DNA of 64,000 bases from Eutrophobius brisbanensis (GTDB lineage: Bacteria; Pseudomonadota; Gammaproteobacteria; Eutrophobiales; Eutrophobiaceae): the NCBI GenBank assembly GCA_038131795.1, contig JAYPQE010000003.1, forward strand, positions 434,001-498,000, given 5' to 3'. The position numbers and the translations under genes were made by a program. Positions within the stretch are counted from its first letter, which is position 1; each line of letters opens with the position of its first letter. Below are positions 25,564-35,450 of this stretch, in pieces. Under the pieces are notes generated by a model. The model was not told where the DNA came from. It made no database searches and saw only the letters and a program-made list of their open reading frames with translations.

Positions 25564-27860
25564 CACTGTCGGCATTAAACCTCCAGCGATCCTGTATTTC
25601 ATTAGTTTTATTTTTATTTATGACTGGTCCAGCTGTGGTGGTGGCCCGGTCCATGCATTATGGCGCCATTAACATACCGGATCTCAAACAGTGTGATGAG
25701 ATGCATTGGCACGGTGAACTGCAGCCGGCCCGGCAATGTTACCGTCAACTAATCTCAACCAGTGCCGATCTACTGGTGCAGGCAGAGAGTACCTGGGCCC
25801 TGAACGATATTAAATCGGCCAATACCCTGTTTCAATCTGCTGTGAAGGCCGATCCTGATAATGCCCTCATACGCCTGCGTTGGGGTGAACTGTATATGCA
25901 GACGTATCAGTATCAAACAGCGTTTGAATTGTTCCAGGAGGCCCTGCTACGTGAACCTGAAAACAGCTTTGCGCAGATAGGTGCGGCAAAGGCATTGGCT
26001 GAGCGGTTTGAATCTGATGCAAGAAAGTATATCGATCAGGTTATGGCCAACGAGAATGCCGCGGCTGGTGCCCAGTATCAGGCCTTATTGTTATTGGCAA
26101 GAATGGCCATGGAAGCGACAGAGATGTTCAAGGCCGTGGATTTTCTCAATGAGGCAGAGTCCATTGCTACAGAGCATGGACTGTTACCACTGGAGATCTA
26201 TGCATTATTTGCCAGCATGGACCTGTTGGAGGGAAAGTCTGATTCAGAATGGATCAGTCGTGCATTACAGATCAATCCGGCGTATGGCGATATCTATGCG
26301 ATACCCGGGTATTTTTTCTGGGTGTCCCGTCGATACCGGGAATCCATCGAGCTCTTCAGCAAGGCCATTGATATTAAGCCGGACCACTGGATTGCCCACA
26401 TGGAACTGGGGATTAACCTGTTACGCGATAACCAGGTGACCCGGGCGCGCCAGCATCTGGAGATTGCCTATGGCGGTGATCCCTATAATCCAAAGACTGT
26501 GAATACATTACGTCTACTGGACACCTTTGATGAATATGATCTGATCAATGTTCCCGATACTCCAAAACAAAATACCTTCCCAAGCATAATATTTCGCCTG
26601 CACAAAGATGAGAGCGGCGTTTTACAGCCTTATGCTGAACGGTTGGCGGAGCGGGGGATTCGTGAATATACCGAGCGTTACCAGTTTGAATTAAAAGAAC
26701 CGGTAATCATTGAGATTTATCCAAACCATGACGACTTTGTCGTGCGGACCATAGGCATGCCAGGGGTGGGGATACTGGGGGCCGCCTTTGGTTATGTGTT
26801 TGCAATGGATTCACCGACTGACCATCCTGACAAGGAATACCACTGGGGGACCACCTTGTGGCATGAACTCGCCCATGTATTTACCCTCGAGGCCACCGAC
26901 CACCTAATTCCCCGCTGGTACAGCGAGGGTATATCCGTTTTTGAGGAATGGCGATATGGCCCCATCAAGGGGATACGTATTCCGGTAAATGTCCTGGGGG
27001 CCATGGCCGAAGACAAATTTCTACCCATTGCTGAACTGGACAATGGTTTTATTCGTCCCACTTATAACGATCAGGTTATTGTTTCTTATATGCAGGCAGG
27101 CTTGGTGTGTGAATTCATTACGCGAAAGTTTGGTTCTGAGAAAATTGTTGCCATGCTGGCCGAGTTCAAGGAGGGGGGCAATACCAGCCAGGCTGTGCGC
27201 CGGGTGTTGGAAATGGCGCCAGAAGAATTTGATGACCTTTTTGATGACTTTGTGGCCCGTGAGTTCGGTGAGTTACTGGAGCATCTGGATGACTGGAAAA
27301 AACTGCACCAGACGGCAGTAAAAAATCTGGCCCAAGAAGACTGGCAGGATGCCCTGGATGCCGCAGAACAGGCCGTTGATATCTTTCCAGACTATGTAGA
27401 AAGTGATAGCCCAATGTTATTTATGGCCACCGCTCATTCAAAACTGGAAAATGATGATGCCCAGACAGGAATTTTGTATGAATATTGGCAAAAGGGAGGG
27501 TATGCACCGGAGGCCATCTGGCTGCTGGCCCGGAAATTTTATAACAGCGGTAAAACGTCCCAGGCCATAGAGGTGTTGAATTCCTTAAACCTGGTTGATC
27601 CATTTGATGCTGAACTGCATAGTACCCTGGGAGACTGGTTATTGGAGGACCACAGATTGGCAGAGGCATTGGTGGAATATGAGGTTGCCCTGGCTATGAA
27701 CCCACACGATATGGCCGCGGCCTATTACCGCATTGCCAATGTTAATCACCGCCTGGAAAATTATGATGAGGCAAGGAAAAACGTATTGGCAGCACTGGAA
27801 ATCGCGCCCTATTATCGACCGGCGCAAAAATTATTATTGGAAACCACAAGAATAAAATAA
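25560..27860 (+). CDS. exported TPR protein with HELAH metallopeptidase domain
   Basis: This 766-residue protein has a signal peptide at residues 5-29. TPR helices at about 55-320 include ALIRLRWGELYMQTYQYQTA and HWIAHMELGINLL. A gluzincin-type peptidase domain is centred on H435-ELAH439, with a likely third ligand in the downstream YSEGISVFEEW, and more TPRs run from about 600 to the end. The arrangement resembles 'peptidase MA-like' proteins. The zinc site is intact, so proteolysis in the periplasm is plausible. It overlaps the caspase-like gene (ATGA) and precedes moxR by 20 bp, so tight coupling is expected. The substrate is unknown. Confidence 0.8.
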   Translation: MTLSALNLQRSCISLVLFLFMTGPAVVVARSMHYGAINIPDLKQCDEMHWHGELQPARQCYRQLISTSADLLVQAESTWALNDIKSANTLFQSAVKADPDNALIRLRWGELYMQTYQYQTAFELFQEALLREPENSFAQIGAAKALAERFESDARKYIDQVMANENAAAGAQYQALLLLARMAMEATEMFKAVDFLNEAESIATEHGLLPLEIYALFASMDLLEGKSDSEWISRALQINPAYGDIYAIPGYFFWVSRRYRESIELFSKAIDIKPDHWIAHMELGINLLRDNQVTRARQHLEIAYGGDPYNPKTVNTLRLLDTFDEYDLINVPDTPKQNTFPSIIFRLHKDESGVLQPYAERLAERGIREYTERYQFELKEPVIIEIYPNHDDFVVRTIGMPGVGILGAAFGYVFAMDSPTDHPDKEYHWGTTLWHELAHVFTLEATDHLIPRWYSEGISVFEEWRYGPIKGIRIPVNVLGAMAEDKFLPIAELDNGFIRPTYNDQVIVSYMQAGLVCEFITRKFGSEKIVAMLAEFKEGGNTSQAVRRVLEMAPEEFDDLFDDFVAREFGELLEHLDDWKKLHQTAVKNLAQEDWQDALDAAEQAVDIFPDYVESDSPMLFMATAHSKLENDDAQTGILYEYWQKGGYAPEAIWLLARKFYNSGKTSQAIEVLNSLNLVDPFDAELHSTLGDWLLEDHRLAEALVEYEVALAMNPHDMAAAYYRIANVNHRLENYDEARKNVLAALEIAPYYRPAQKLLLETTRIK

Positions 27861-27880
27861 CAACAAGGAGCTGAAACCTC

Positions 27881-28906
27881 ATGTCAGAAGAAGAGAATAA
27901 CACAGGGACTCTGGATTCAGAGGAGGTCAGATCACTGGTTGAGTCCTTCAGGACGTCCATGGATCGCATACGGGTTGAAGTCCATAAGGTCATAGTTGGA
28001 CAGAATGAAGTCGTTGAGCATTTATTGACAACCTTACTGGTTGGCGGCCATTGTCTGATTACCGGGATGCCTGGGACGGCGAAGACATTATTAGTCAGGA
28101 CCCTGGCCACGGCATTAGGCCTGACATATAAACGAATACAGTTTACTCCCGATCTGATGCCAACGGATGTGACCGGGACTGACATCATTGAGGATGATGC
28201 CACAACGGGCCATAAGACCTGGACATTTGTTCAAGGGCCAATCTTTGCCAATGTATTACTTGCGGATGAGATAAACCGGACCCCACCCAAGACTCAGTCC
28301 GCCCTGTTGGAAGCCATGCAGGAAAAGTCTGTGACAGTTAGGGGTAAAATTCACAAACTGGATCCGCCTTTTTTCGTCCTGGCAACTCAAAACCCAATTG
28401 AACTGGAGGGAACATACCCATTACCCGAGGCCCAGTTAGACCGATTCTTATTTAATGTTGTCCTGGATTACCTGAGCGATGATGATGAACTTGCCGTGGT
28501 CAATCGGTTTACCACCCGGGTGGATATGCCGGAGGTGGATGTATGTTCAAATGCAGAAGATATTCTCAAGTTTCAATGGTTAGTTAGACAGGTGCCGGTA
28601 GCGGATTCGGTGAATCGATATGCTGTAAACCTGGTCCGCGCTACCCGCCCGAAAGATCCTGCTGCCCCGGATGCGGTAAGGAAATATGTAAATTTCGGGG
28701 CCAGTGTCAGGGCGACCATGTTTTTGACCCTGGCAGCCAAGGCCAATGCATTATTGGAGGGGCGTTACCATGTCAGTAATGATGATATAGCCGCCATTGC
28801 CTTACCCGTGCTGCGCCATCGTGTTTTGACCAATTACCATGCGGAATCAGATGGAACATCCGTAGACGATATATTACGACTCGTTCTTGAGCATGTGAAG
28901 TCCTGA
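27881..28906 (+). CDS. MoxR family AAA+ ATPase
   Basis: This 341-residue protein is of normal length for MoxR. Walker A is GMPGTAKT (62-69), Walker B is LLADEIN (D129, E130), and sensor 1 is in VLATQNPIELEGTYPLPEAQLDRF. The MoxR lid domain follows. AAGGAG stands nine bases before the ATG. MoxR ATPases act as chaperones that activate or assemble partner complexes with vWA proteins, usually encoded next to them, as here. It is the only cytoplasmic energy source in this operon. The call is firm; the client is unknown. Confidence 0.95.
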   Translation: MSEEENNTGTLDSEEVRSLVESFRTSMDRIRVEVHKVIVGQNEVVEHLLTTLLVGGHCLITGMPGTAKTLLVRTLATALGLTYKRIQFTPDLMPTDVTGTDIIEDDATTGHKTWTFVQGPIFANVLLADEINRTPPKTQSALLEAMQEKSVTVRGKIHKLDPPFFVLATQNPIELEGTYPLPEAQLDRFLFNVVLDYLSDDDELAVVNRFTTRVDMPEVDVCSNAEDILKFQWLVRQVPVADSVNRYAVNLVRATRPKDPAAPDAVRKYVNFGASVRATMFLTLAAKANALLEGRYHVSNDDIAAIALPVLRHRVLTNYHAESDGTSVDDILRLVLEHVKS

Positions 28907-28910
28907 CCCT

Positions 28911-29822
28911 ATGAATTCACCACAGGCTCAATCAAACCCCACTCGGTTATTACAACCGGATGTGCTGGCCAGGTTATCCAACCTGGAGCTGGTGGCACGT
29001 GCTGTGGTTGAAGGATTTTTAATCGGATTACACCGTTCACCGCAGTTTGGGTTTAGCCAGGAGTTTGTGGAATACCGTCCTTATGTGGAAGGTGACGATC
29101 CGCGATTTGTTGACTGGAATGTCTATGCACGCATTGAAAAGGCCTATATAAAACGCTTTTTAGGTGAGACCAATAGCCATTTAATGTTGTTGCTGGATTC
29201 CAGTGCATCCATGTCCTATGGTTCTGCCAATATTACAAAATTTGATTATGGTCAGTTCCTGGCGGCCAGTCTGGCATTCATGTCATCACAACAGCATGAT
29301 GCGGTTGGATGTATCGTCTTTGATGACGATGTGGTGGAGTACCGGGCACCGTCCACGCGCAGTGGAAAATTGTTAGGTGTGTTACATGCCATAGATAATG
29401 CAGAGGCATCTCGTGGTACTGATTTGGGAAAACCCTTTCAACACTTCAGTGAATTATCCAACCGTCGTGGCATGGTGGTGGTGATTTCAGATTTTTATTG
29501 TGATGCCGAAGAGATGATCGAAAGTGTCCGTCCGTTGGCATTTAAGGGGCAGGATATCATTTTATTTCAGTTGCTTGATCCTGGTGAAATTAACCCGGGA
29601 TTCAAGGATGCAGTCTTGATTGAAGATCTTGAGACCGGTGAAACCATGGAAGTTTCAAAGAAATTTATCCGCGACCAGTATCCAAAAAAGATTCAACAGC
29701 ATATTGATTCCATTAGTGAAGCGGCAACCAGTGTTGGTGCAGACCATGTCCTGGTCGATACCTCAGAGCCATTGGACCAGGCGTTGCATAATTACCTGTT
29801 ATTCAGGCAGAGACGGAGGTAG
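28911..29822 (+). CDS. DUF58 domain protein with vWA metal site
   Basis: This 303-residue protein has the DUF58 signature FVEYRPYVEGDDPRFVDWNVYARIEKAYIKRF (residues 52-83), then a vWA-like fold with D96-SSAS at the metal-ion-dependent adhesion site and VVVISDFY. It has no membrane span, so it is cytoplasmic and can contact MoxR directly. The gene begins four bases after moxR, the classic MoxR-DUF58 pair. Family members are adaptors that pass the ATPase's action to membrane partners; that role is inferred here. Confidence 0.92.
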   Translation: MNSPQAQSNPTRLLQPDVLARLSNLELVARAVVEGFLIGLHRSPQFGFSQEFVEYRPYVEGDDPRFVDWNVYARIEKAYIKRFLGETNSHLMLLLDSSASMSYGSANITKFDYGQFLAASLAFMSSQQHDAVGCIVFDDDVVEYRAPSTRSGKLLGVLHAIDNAEASRGTDLGKPFQHFSELSNRRGMVVVISDFYCDAEEMIESVRPLAFKGQDIILFQLLDPGEINPGFKDAVLIEDLETGETMEVSKKFIRDQYPKKIQQHIDSISEAATSVGADHVLVDTSEPLDQALHNYLLFRQRRR

Positions 29823-29824
29823 GG

Positions 29825-31819
29825 ATGGGACTGGGCGCGCCATTATTTTTGATTGGCCTCGGCCTGGTTGCCTTGCCCATATGGTTGCACCGTATGAATA
29901 CCCTGAACCCTGAGCGCCACCCATTTCCCTCGGCCATGTTACTCGAACAAAGTAAACGTACCCTGATTCGAAAGAAACTGAGATATCTGTTATTAATGGC
30001 ATTTAGAATCGGGTTTATTGCCTTACTCATGCTGGCATTTGCCAAACCGTTAATCACCCGTCCACCCGTTATTGCCGGTGGTGACGATGCGGTCCTTCAT
30101 ATGATTGTGGTGGATACCTCGTTCTCCATGAATTATGGCAACCGGTTTGATGAAGCCAGGGGAGTGGTTGGAGATATTATCTCTGAAATCAATGATGGTG
30201 ATATCGTTCAGCTTATTGCTGCCAGTAACACGGTTGAAATACTCATGGAACCCACTGGCATACACGCAGAGACAGGGCCTGTCATCGAACAGTTACGCCC
30301 CGGAAACGGGAGGCTGGATATGGGGAATCTAATTGCTGCGTTGGACAGACTGATTGATGAATATGAGATGGCAACAGAAATGCATTTAATCAGTGATTTT
30401 CAGGAAAGTGCATTACCTTCAAAGTTCGCCGATCTGGTGCCCGACTCACTAAAATCCAATCTTCAGGGAGTTAAACTTTATCAAACTGGTTCAGACGAGG
30501 CAGACAATGCGTATATAGATTCCCTCTTGCGCATCGATAACGGAATAGAAGTTGCTGTGCGGTCGGGTCCGACCATGTCCGGTGAGGCCACTGTTGAAAT
30601 CGCTCTAAATGGTGAGGCCATTGCCAGTAAGTCTGTAGAGTTTGCAGAATCTGGTTTAACCTTGTTTGATTTTTCACTGGACGAGGTCCCTGAGGGTGAA
30701 AACCGATTGGTGGCCAGCCTGGTTAATAATGATCAGCTTGAGGAGGATAACGTTCGATATTATATTTTTGATAATACACCACCCAGGCCGGTGCTGCTAT
30801 TAACAGAAAATACGGACGCCCTGTCAGTAAAATACCTCACTGCCGCAGTCGAATCAGCACAGCAGGGTTACCGCGTTGAACCGGTGAGATTGAATGACCT
30901 TGACCCACGAATCATCCAGCGTTACCCATGGATCATTGTCGATGATATGGGCATCATAAATGAGACCCTGGCACCTACCATAACTGAATACCTGCAAAAT
31001 GGTGGATCGGTATTGGCTGCCCTGGGTGACAGGGCGGCATCAAAAGACACGGTCCCTGTAATTGAAATTGATATTACCACTGAGAGATTGGCGTCTGATA
31101 TCTCCGTGCCGTATACCGTCTCCGCCATTGACCTCAGCCATCCCGCATTGGCTGAAACCAGCGGCTGGCGAGATATCAAAGTTAGTCGTTATCTGGGACT
31201 GGATGTCGGAAATGAGGCAGATATTCTGGTCGAACTGGAAGATGGCGCCCCCCTGGTGATTGAGAAAAAGGTCGGCAATGGCGTGGTATTATTGTTTACC
31301 TCCAGTCTGGATAATTCACAAAATGATCTCCCCGTCAGGCCGATATTTGTGAATTATATTGCGGAAGCAGGTAAGTATCTGTCGGGGGACCAACAGTTAA
31401 AGCAAAACCAGCTGGCAGGAGAGTATTTACAACTGGTACAGACTGGCTCAGCGGCCGGACAGGTTATTGATCCCCTGGGTAGAGATTTATTGTCGCTGGC
31501 ACAAACCCATAGCAGCCAGGACATAAAACTGGACCTCACAGGATTTTATGAGATCTATACCGCCAATACTGAATCGTTGGTGGCTGTCAATCAGGATCTT
31601 CGTGAATCAGAATCAATTTTAATGTCAAATGAGGCAATCTCCGCATGGCGAGAGGCCCTGGTTGCGCCACAAAACCGTGAATCCAGCACCGGCCCTATCA
31701 ATATTGATCAGGATTCAATCGAATTATGGCATATACTGTTAATCTTAATGGGTCTTGTTGTACTGATTGAATCGATAATTGGAAATCATTATCTCGGAAC
31801 CCGTAGAGGTTATACTTAG
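29825..31819 (+). CDS. BatA-like N-terminal membrane domain plus vWA protein
   Basis: This 664-residue protein begins with the BatA/aerotolerance-type N-terminus: membrane spans at residues 5-21 and 55-74, with LPIWLHRMN and HPFPSAMLL between them. A vWA domain follows with D97-TSFS, then a beta-rich part and a GATase-like stretch (YPWIIVDDMGIINETLAPTI; YLQNGGSVLAALGD). A C-terminal span ends it (LWHILLILMGLVVLIESII). Most of it should be periplasmic. It starts two bases after the DUF58 stop. Architecture and length parallel the 22435 protein, so these two may be distant paralogues. Confidence 0.87.
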   Translation: MGLGAPLFLIGLGLVALPIWLHRMNTLNPERHPFPSAMLLEQSKRTLIRKKLRYLLLMAFRIGFIALLMLAFAKPLITRPPVIAGGDDAVLHMIVVDTSFSMNYGNRFDEARGVVGDIISEINDGDIVQLIAASNTVEILMEPTGIHAETGPVIEQLRPGNGRLDMGNLIAALDRLIDEYEMATEMHLISDFQESALPSKFADLVPDSLKSNLQGVKLYQTGSDEADNAYIDSLLRIDNGIEVAVRSGPTMSGEATVEIALNGEAIASKSVEFAESGLTLFDFSLDEVPEGENRLVASLVNNDQLEEDNVRYYIFDNTPPRPVLLLTENTDALSVKYLTAAVESAQQGYRVEPVRLNDLDPRIIQRYPWIIVDDMGIINETLAPTITEYLQNGGSVLAALGDRAASKDTVPVIEIDITTERLASDISVPYTVSAIDLSHPALAETSGWRDIKVSRYLGLDVGNEADILVELEDGAPLVIEKKVGNGVVLLFTSSLDNSQNDLPVRPIFVNYIAEAGKYLSGDQQLKQNQLAGEYLQLVQTGSAAGQVIDPLGRDLLSLAQTHSSQDIKLDLTGFYEIYTANTESLVAVNQDLRESESILMSNEAISAWREALVAPQNRESSTGPINIDQDSIELWHILLILMGLVVLIESIIGNHYLGTRRGYT

Positions 31820-34800
31820 ATGACGCCAATCTCTGAAAAACTTGACCAGTTACTCGACCAATACCACAAAAGGTTAAAGAAAGTTTTCTTGCTAAGAGGC
31901 GCAGCGGTACTGGTTGTTGTCTCTCTGCTTATTTCGGTCTCGATAGCGGTCATATCTATTAAGAACGGGTTTGCCAGCGAAACAATAAACACAGGCAGAT
32001 TATTGCTGTTGCTGGCAATTGGCACAGTTGTGTTTTTCTTCTTTTTCAAACCATTGGATTTGCTTCGTAAAAATCTGCCGGGTTTAATTGAAGCACGATC
32101 CAGAGAATTCAAGGGCCGTATTGAAACCTATAACGGGTTAAATGCTAATCATCCTCTAAAAGATTTGCTGGCCGAAGATACCCTGGCAGTTGCCAATAAA
32201 AATACACCTGAACAAATCATTCAAAAGCGTGAATTGACTCTCCCAACCATTATCACTGCTGTTAGTGCATTGGTATTTTTGTGGGTGATTATCGCAGGTC
32301 CGGGGCTGTTAAATTATGGTGTCAGACATCTATGGGGAGGGTGGGCCTTTTCTGATCTGTTGCCACCCCAGACCATCAGCATGACACCGGGTGATGAGGC
32401 AGTACGCAGGGGGGGGAGTGTCCGTCTGTTGGCACATATGAATGGTTTTGACCCAAGTACTGCCAGCATCCAGGTAAAAATGGGGGACAGTGACTGGCAG
32501 GAAGTGGATATGGTAAAGACCGAATCCGGTTTTGAGTTTACTTTTTTCTCGATTCGCGAGTCTACCGAATATTATGTAACTTCATCCAGTATCCGCAGTC
32601 CCAACTACCAGATCCAGGTTGTGGATTTGCCCGATATAGATAACCTGAAACTGACCTATCATTTCCCTGACTGGGCCAAACGGGCTGCGGAAATAAGGGA
32701 CCCGGGTGGTGACATTCAGGCCATTGCCGGGACGAATATTGATCTTGAGGTGACCACTGATGCGCCATTACCATCGGGTGTGCTGGTATTAAATGGTGAA
32801 TCCAGGGACCTGGATTTACTAGAGCAAACGGCAACAGGTAGGTTTCAAATAACCGATGATGGTCAATATTACATTGCAGCGCGGTTAGGTGGTGAACTGG
32901 TCAGGCTGAGTGAAGATTACTTTATCCGGGTGTTGGACGATGGCAAACCCGAGATCCAGATCAACCGTCCCGGTCGCGACTGGACTGCCAGCAGTATTGA
33001 AGAGGTCACTATTGCGGTTGAGGCCTCGGACGACTATGCACTGGAGACCATGGAGCTTAGATATTCAATCAATGGTGGAGAGTGGCAATCTATGCCCATG
33101 GAGGTTGAAGGTCGGACGGTCGAGGCCGATCACGTATTTTTTCTTGAGGAGATGCAGGCCAGGTCCGGGCGTGATGCCGATGCCCCACTGGCAGATCTTC
33201 AGGCCGGTGACCTGGTGGCCTATTATGCCCGCACATCTGACCGGGACCAGGAATCTTCAACCGATATGTATTTTATCCAGGTGCAGCCGTTTGATCGGCG
33301 CTATACCCAGTCCCAGCAGGGTGGTGCAGCCGGCGGTCAGGGTGGTAATGAACAGCAGGAGATATCACAACGGCAAAAAGAAATTATAGTCTCCACCTGG
33401 AACCTGATACGGGAAAAGACGGAGGCCGGTGGTGAAGTCTCATCCACTACCCAGGACAATGCAGTGCTGCTTTCAGGTCTACAGTCGACCCTGTCAGAAC
33501 AGGCAAAGACACTGGCAGAACGTACCCGTGCACGACAGCTCAATGCCGATGAACAGATCAATCAATTTGTGGAAAACATGGAAATGGCGGCTGAGGCCAT
33601 GGTGCCGGCATCTGAGTACCTGGAAAAGATTGACCTTGAAAGTGCTATCCAGCCGGAACAGGAGGCATTGCAGCATCTATTAAGGGCTGAAGCCGTATTT
33701 ACTGATATGCAGGTGGCCTTCAACCAGGGTGGCCAGGGAGGCGGTGGCGGTGGACGAGCGGGACAGGACCTGGCAGAAATGTTTGAACTGGAAATGGACT
33801 TGAAGAAAAATCAGTATGAAACAGGCGAGTCTGCGTCTCCCAGCACCCAGTCACAACAATCAGATGATGCTATGGACCAGTTGGAAGACCTGGCCCGACG
33901 ACAGGAACAGCTGGCAAACAATTTAAGACAGCAGAATAACCTTACTGAGGCCCAACGCTGGCAGCAGGAAATGCTCAGTCGCGAAGCGGAAGAGTTGCAG
34001 CAACGGCTTGAACAGATGGAGCGTATGGCCCAGAACAATCAACAGGGACAACAAGGACAACAAGGACAACAGGGACAGCAGTCATCATCTCAGGGCAGTA
34101 GTGGTCAGCCGCAAACGGCAGGGAATGGACAACCTGGGTCTCAGGGTGGACAGGGAGGAAGTCAGTCGGAAACTTCTCGCAGGTTAGAAAGTGCCATCAG
34201 GGCGATGAATGAGATTTCCGAGGCCATGCAAAACCAGGGAGACAGGGAAGCACTGGATCGCGCAGCTGAGGAAGCCAGCAGACAATTACAGGGGGCCCGA
34301 GATGAGGTGGCCCGTAATCAACAACGGTCCATGCAGTCGTCATTCGATGACATGGCGGCCACAGCCAATGAATTGTTTGAAGAACAGATGGTCATGGAAC
34401 AGGAATTACAACAGGCGGTAAGACGTGCCCTGGCAGAACGTGACAGGACGGGCCAGGTCACCAGTGGTCTGTCTCCTGATCAAGAGGCGGAACTTGCAGA
34501 ACAAAAGAAGGCTATGTCCGAACGTTTGCAGGGACTGGAACAGGCCATTCATTCTGCAGTTGAACAATATGAAGACGCCATGCCTGAAGCAATTGCCGAT
34601 CTGGAAGAAGCCCGTGATGTTATCGGCCAGTCCCAGCTGCAGGAACGCCTGTATGTGGCTTCTGAATATATCGCTTATGGAGCAGCACCCTATATTGCCG
34701 GTAGTGAAAGTGCCGTTACCCAGGCGTTGAATGATATAACTGAAAAATTACAGGACGCTAATCGGATTGCTAATGGAACTGAACTGGCAGACAGTGATGA

Positions 34801-35386
34801 GTTGGGTCAGGCCCTGGCGCAGACGCGTTCCCTTAGACGGGAACTGGAACGAATGAATCGAGATGGACAGTCATCACAACCCTCTGAGCAATCAGGTGAG
34901 CCGTCAAAAACTTCTTCAGAGTCTTCAACGCCGGGTGGAGAAAGCCCAGGCGAGAATATGGCTGGTGGAAATGTCTATGGGGGAGGCGTATGGGGTGGTT
35001 ACGCCAATCGTGACAGGCCTGTGATTAACCGTGAAACGTGGGACCGTTTTGGACAGGAAATTGGAGAGACCGCCCAGGCAATTCGTGATGTGATACCCGA
35101 GCTGCGGGACCAGGATTTAAGTCTGGAAGAAATTAACGAGATCCGTGAGCTGGCCCAGCAATTACAGCAGCAGCTGTCATTTGCAGGCAATGGCAGGAAT
35201 GAGGACATCATCGAGCAGGAATACCTGGCGGCGTTAAACCTGCTGGAACAACTGGAACTCAGGCTGGATGCAGGAATCAAGAGTAAAGATCCTCAAAAAG
35301 TCAGATCAGCGGCTGCTGAACCAATTTCAACAGAATACAAAGATGCCATTGCCGAATACTACCGTCGATTGAGCCGAGAGGAATAA
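31820..35386 (+). CDS. DUF4175 large membrane coiled-coil protein
   Basis: This 1188-residue protein starts on the base after the previous stop and is the last gene of the operon. Membrane spans lie at about residues 25-48, 57-78 and 135-155. They are followed by beta-sandwich regions (about 180-480) with FDPSTASIQVKMGD and YHFPDWAKRAAEIRD. From about 500 to the end it is mostly long helices rich in Q, E, A and R. Two low-complexity patches interrupt this part: a glycine run near 636-642 and NNQQGQQGQQGQQGQQ near 739-755. The composition suggests extended periplasmic coiled coils. DUF4175 is recognised from its beginning and position beside MoxR/vWA genes; no activity is known. Confidence 0.82.
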   Translation: MTPISEKLDQLLDQYHKRLKKVFLLRGAAVLVVVSLLISVSIAVISIKNGFASETINTGRLLLLLAIGTVVFFFFFKPLDLLRKNLPGLIEARSREFKGRIETYNGLNANHPLKDLLAEDTLAVANKNTPEQIIQKRELTLPTIITAVSALVFLWVIIAGPGLLNYGVRHLWGGWAFSDLLPPQTISMTPGDEAVRRGGSVRLLAHMNGFDPSTASIQVKMGDSDWQEVDMVKTESGFEFTFFSIRESTEYYVTSSSIRSPNYQIQVVDLPDIDNLKLTYHFPDWAKRAAEIRDPGGDIQAIAGTNIDLEVTTDAPLPSGVLVLNGESRDLDLLEQTATGRFQITDDGQYYIAARLGGELVRLSEDYFIRVLDDGKPEIQINRPGRDWTASSIEEVTIAVEASDDYALETMELRYSINGGEWQSMPMEVEGRTVEADHVFFLEEMQARSGRDADAPLADLQAGDLVAYYARTSDRDQESSTDMYFIQVQPFDRRYTQSQQGGAAGGQGGNEQQEISQRQKEIIVSTWNLIREKTEAGGEVSSTTQDNAVLLSGLQSTLSEQAKTLAERTRARQLNADEQINQFVENMEMAAEAMVPASEYLEKIDLESAIQPEQEALQHLLRAEAVFTDMQVAFNQGGQGGGGGGRAGQDLAEMFELEMDLKKNQYETGESASPSTQSQQSDDAMDQLEDLARRQEQLANNLRQQNNLTEAQRWQQEMLSREAEELQQRLEQMERMAQNNQQGQQGQQGQQGQQSSSQGSSGQPQTAGNGQPGSQGGQGGSQSETSRRLESAIRAMNEISEAMQNQGDREALDRAAEEASRQLQGARDEVARNQQRSMQSSFDDMAATANELFEEQMVMEQELQQAVRRALAERDRTGQVTSGLSPDQEAELAEQKKAMSERLQGLEQAIHSAVEQYEDAMPEAIADLEEARDVIGQSQLQERLYVASEYIAYGAAPYIAGSESAVTQALNDITEKLQDANRIANGTELADSDELGQALAQTRSLRRELERMNRDGQSSQPSEQSGEPSKTSSESSTPGGESPGENMAGGNVYGGGVWGGYANRDRPVINRETWDRFGQEIGETAQAIRDVIPELRDQDLSLEEINEIRELAQQLQQQLSFAGNGRNEDIIEQEYLAALNLLEQLELRLDAGIKSKDPQKVRSAAAEPISTEYKDAIAEYYRRLSREE

Positions 35387-35403
35387 CGGCAATAATTGAT
35401 ACC

Positions 35404-35426
35404 CACCCCTGTTTACAGGTGTTTTT
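35404..35426 (+). terminator. possible terminator of the MoxR-vWA operon
   Basis: A short imperfect hairpin (CCTG, loop TTTA, CAGG, with AC/GT outside a two-base bulge) is followed by TTTTT. It lies 18 bp after the DUF4175 stop and before the SRP RNA promoter. Confidence 0.45.
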
Positions 35427-35450
35427 CCAGATAAATCTACCACGTTACCA

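Noticed and set aside
33811..35280. Serine- and cysteine-rich minus-strand frames opposite the DUF4175 gene
   Set aside because: They mirror the Q/E/A-rich coding strand and have no independent support.
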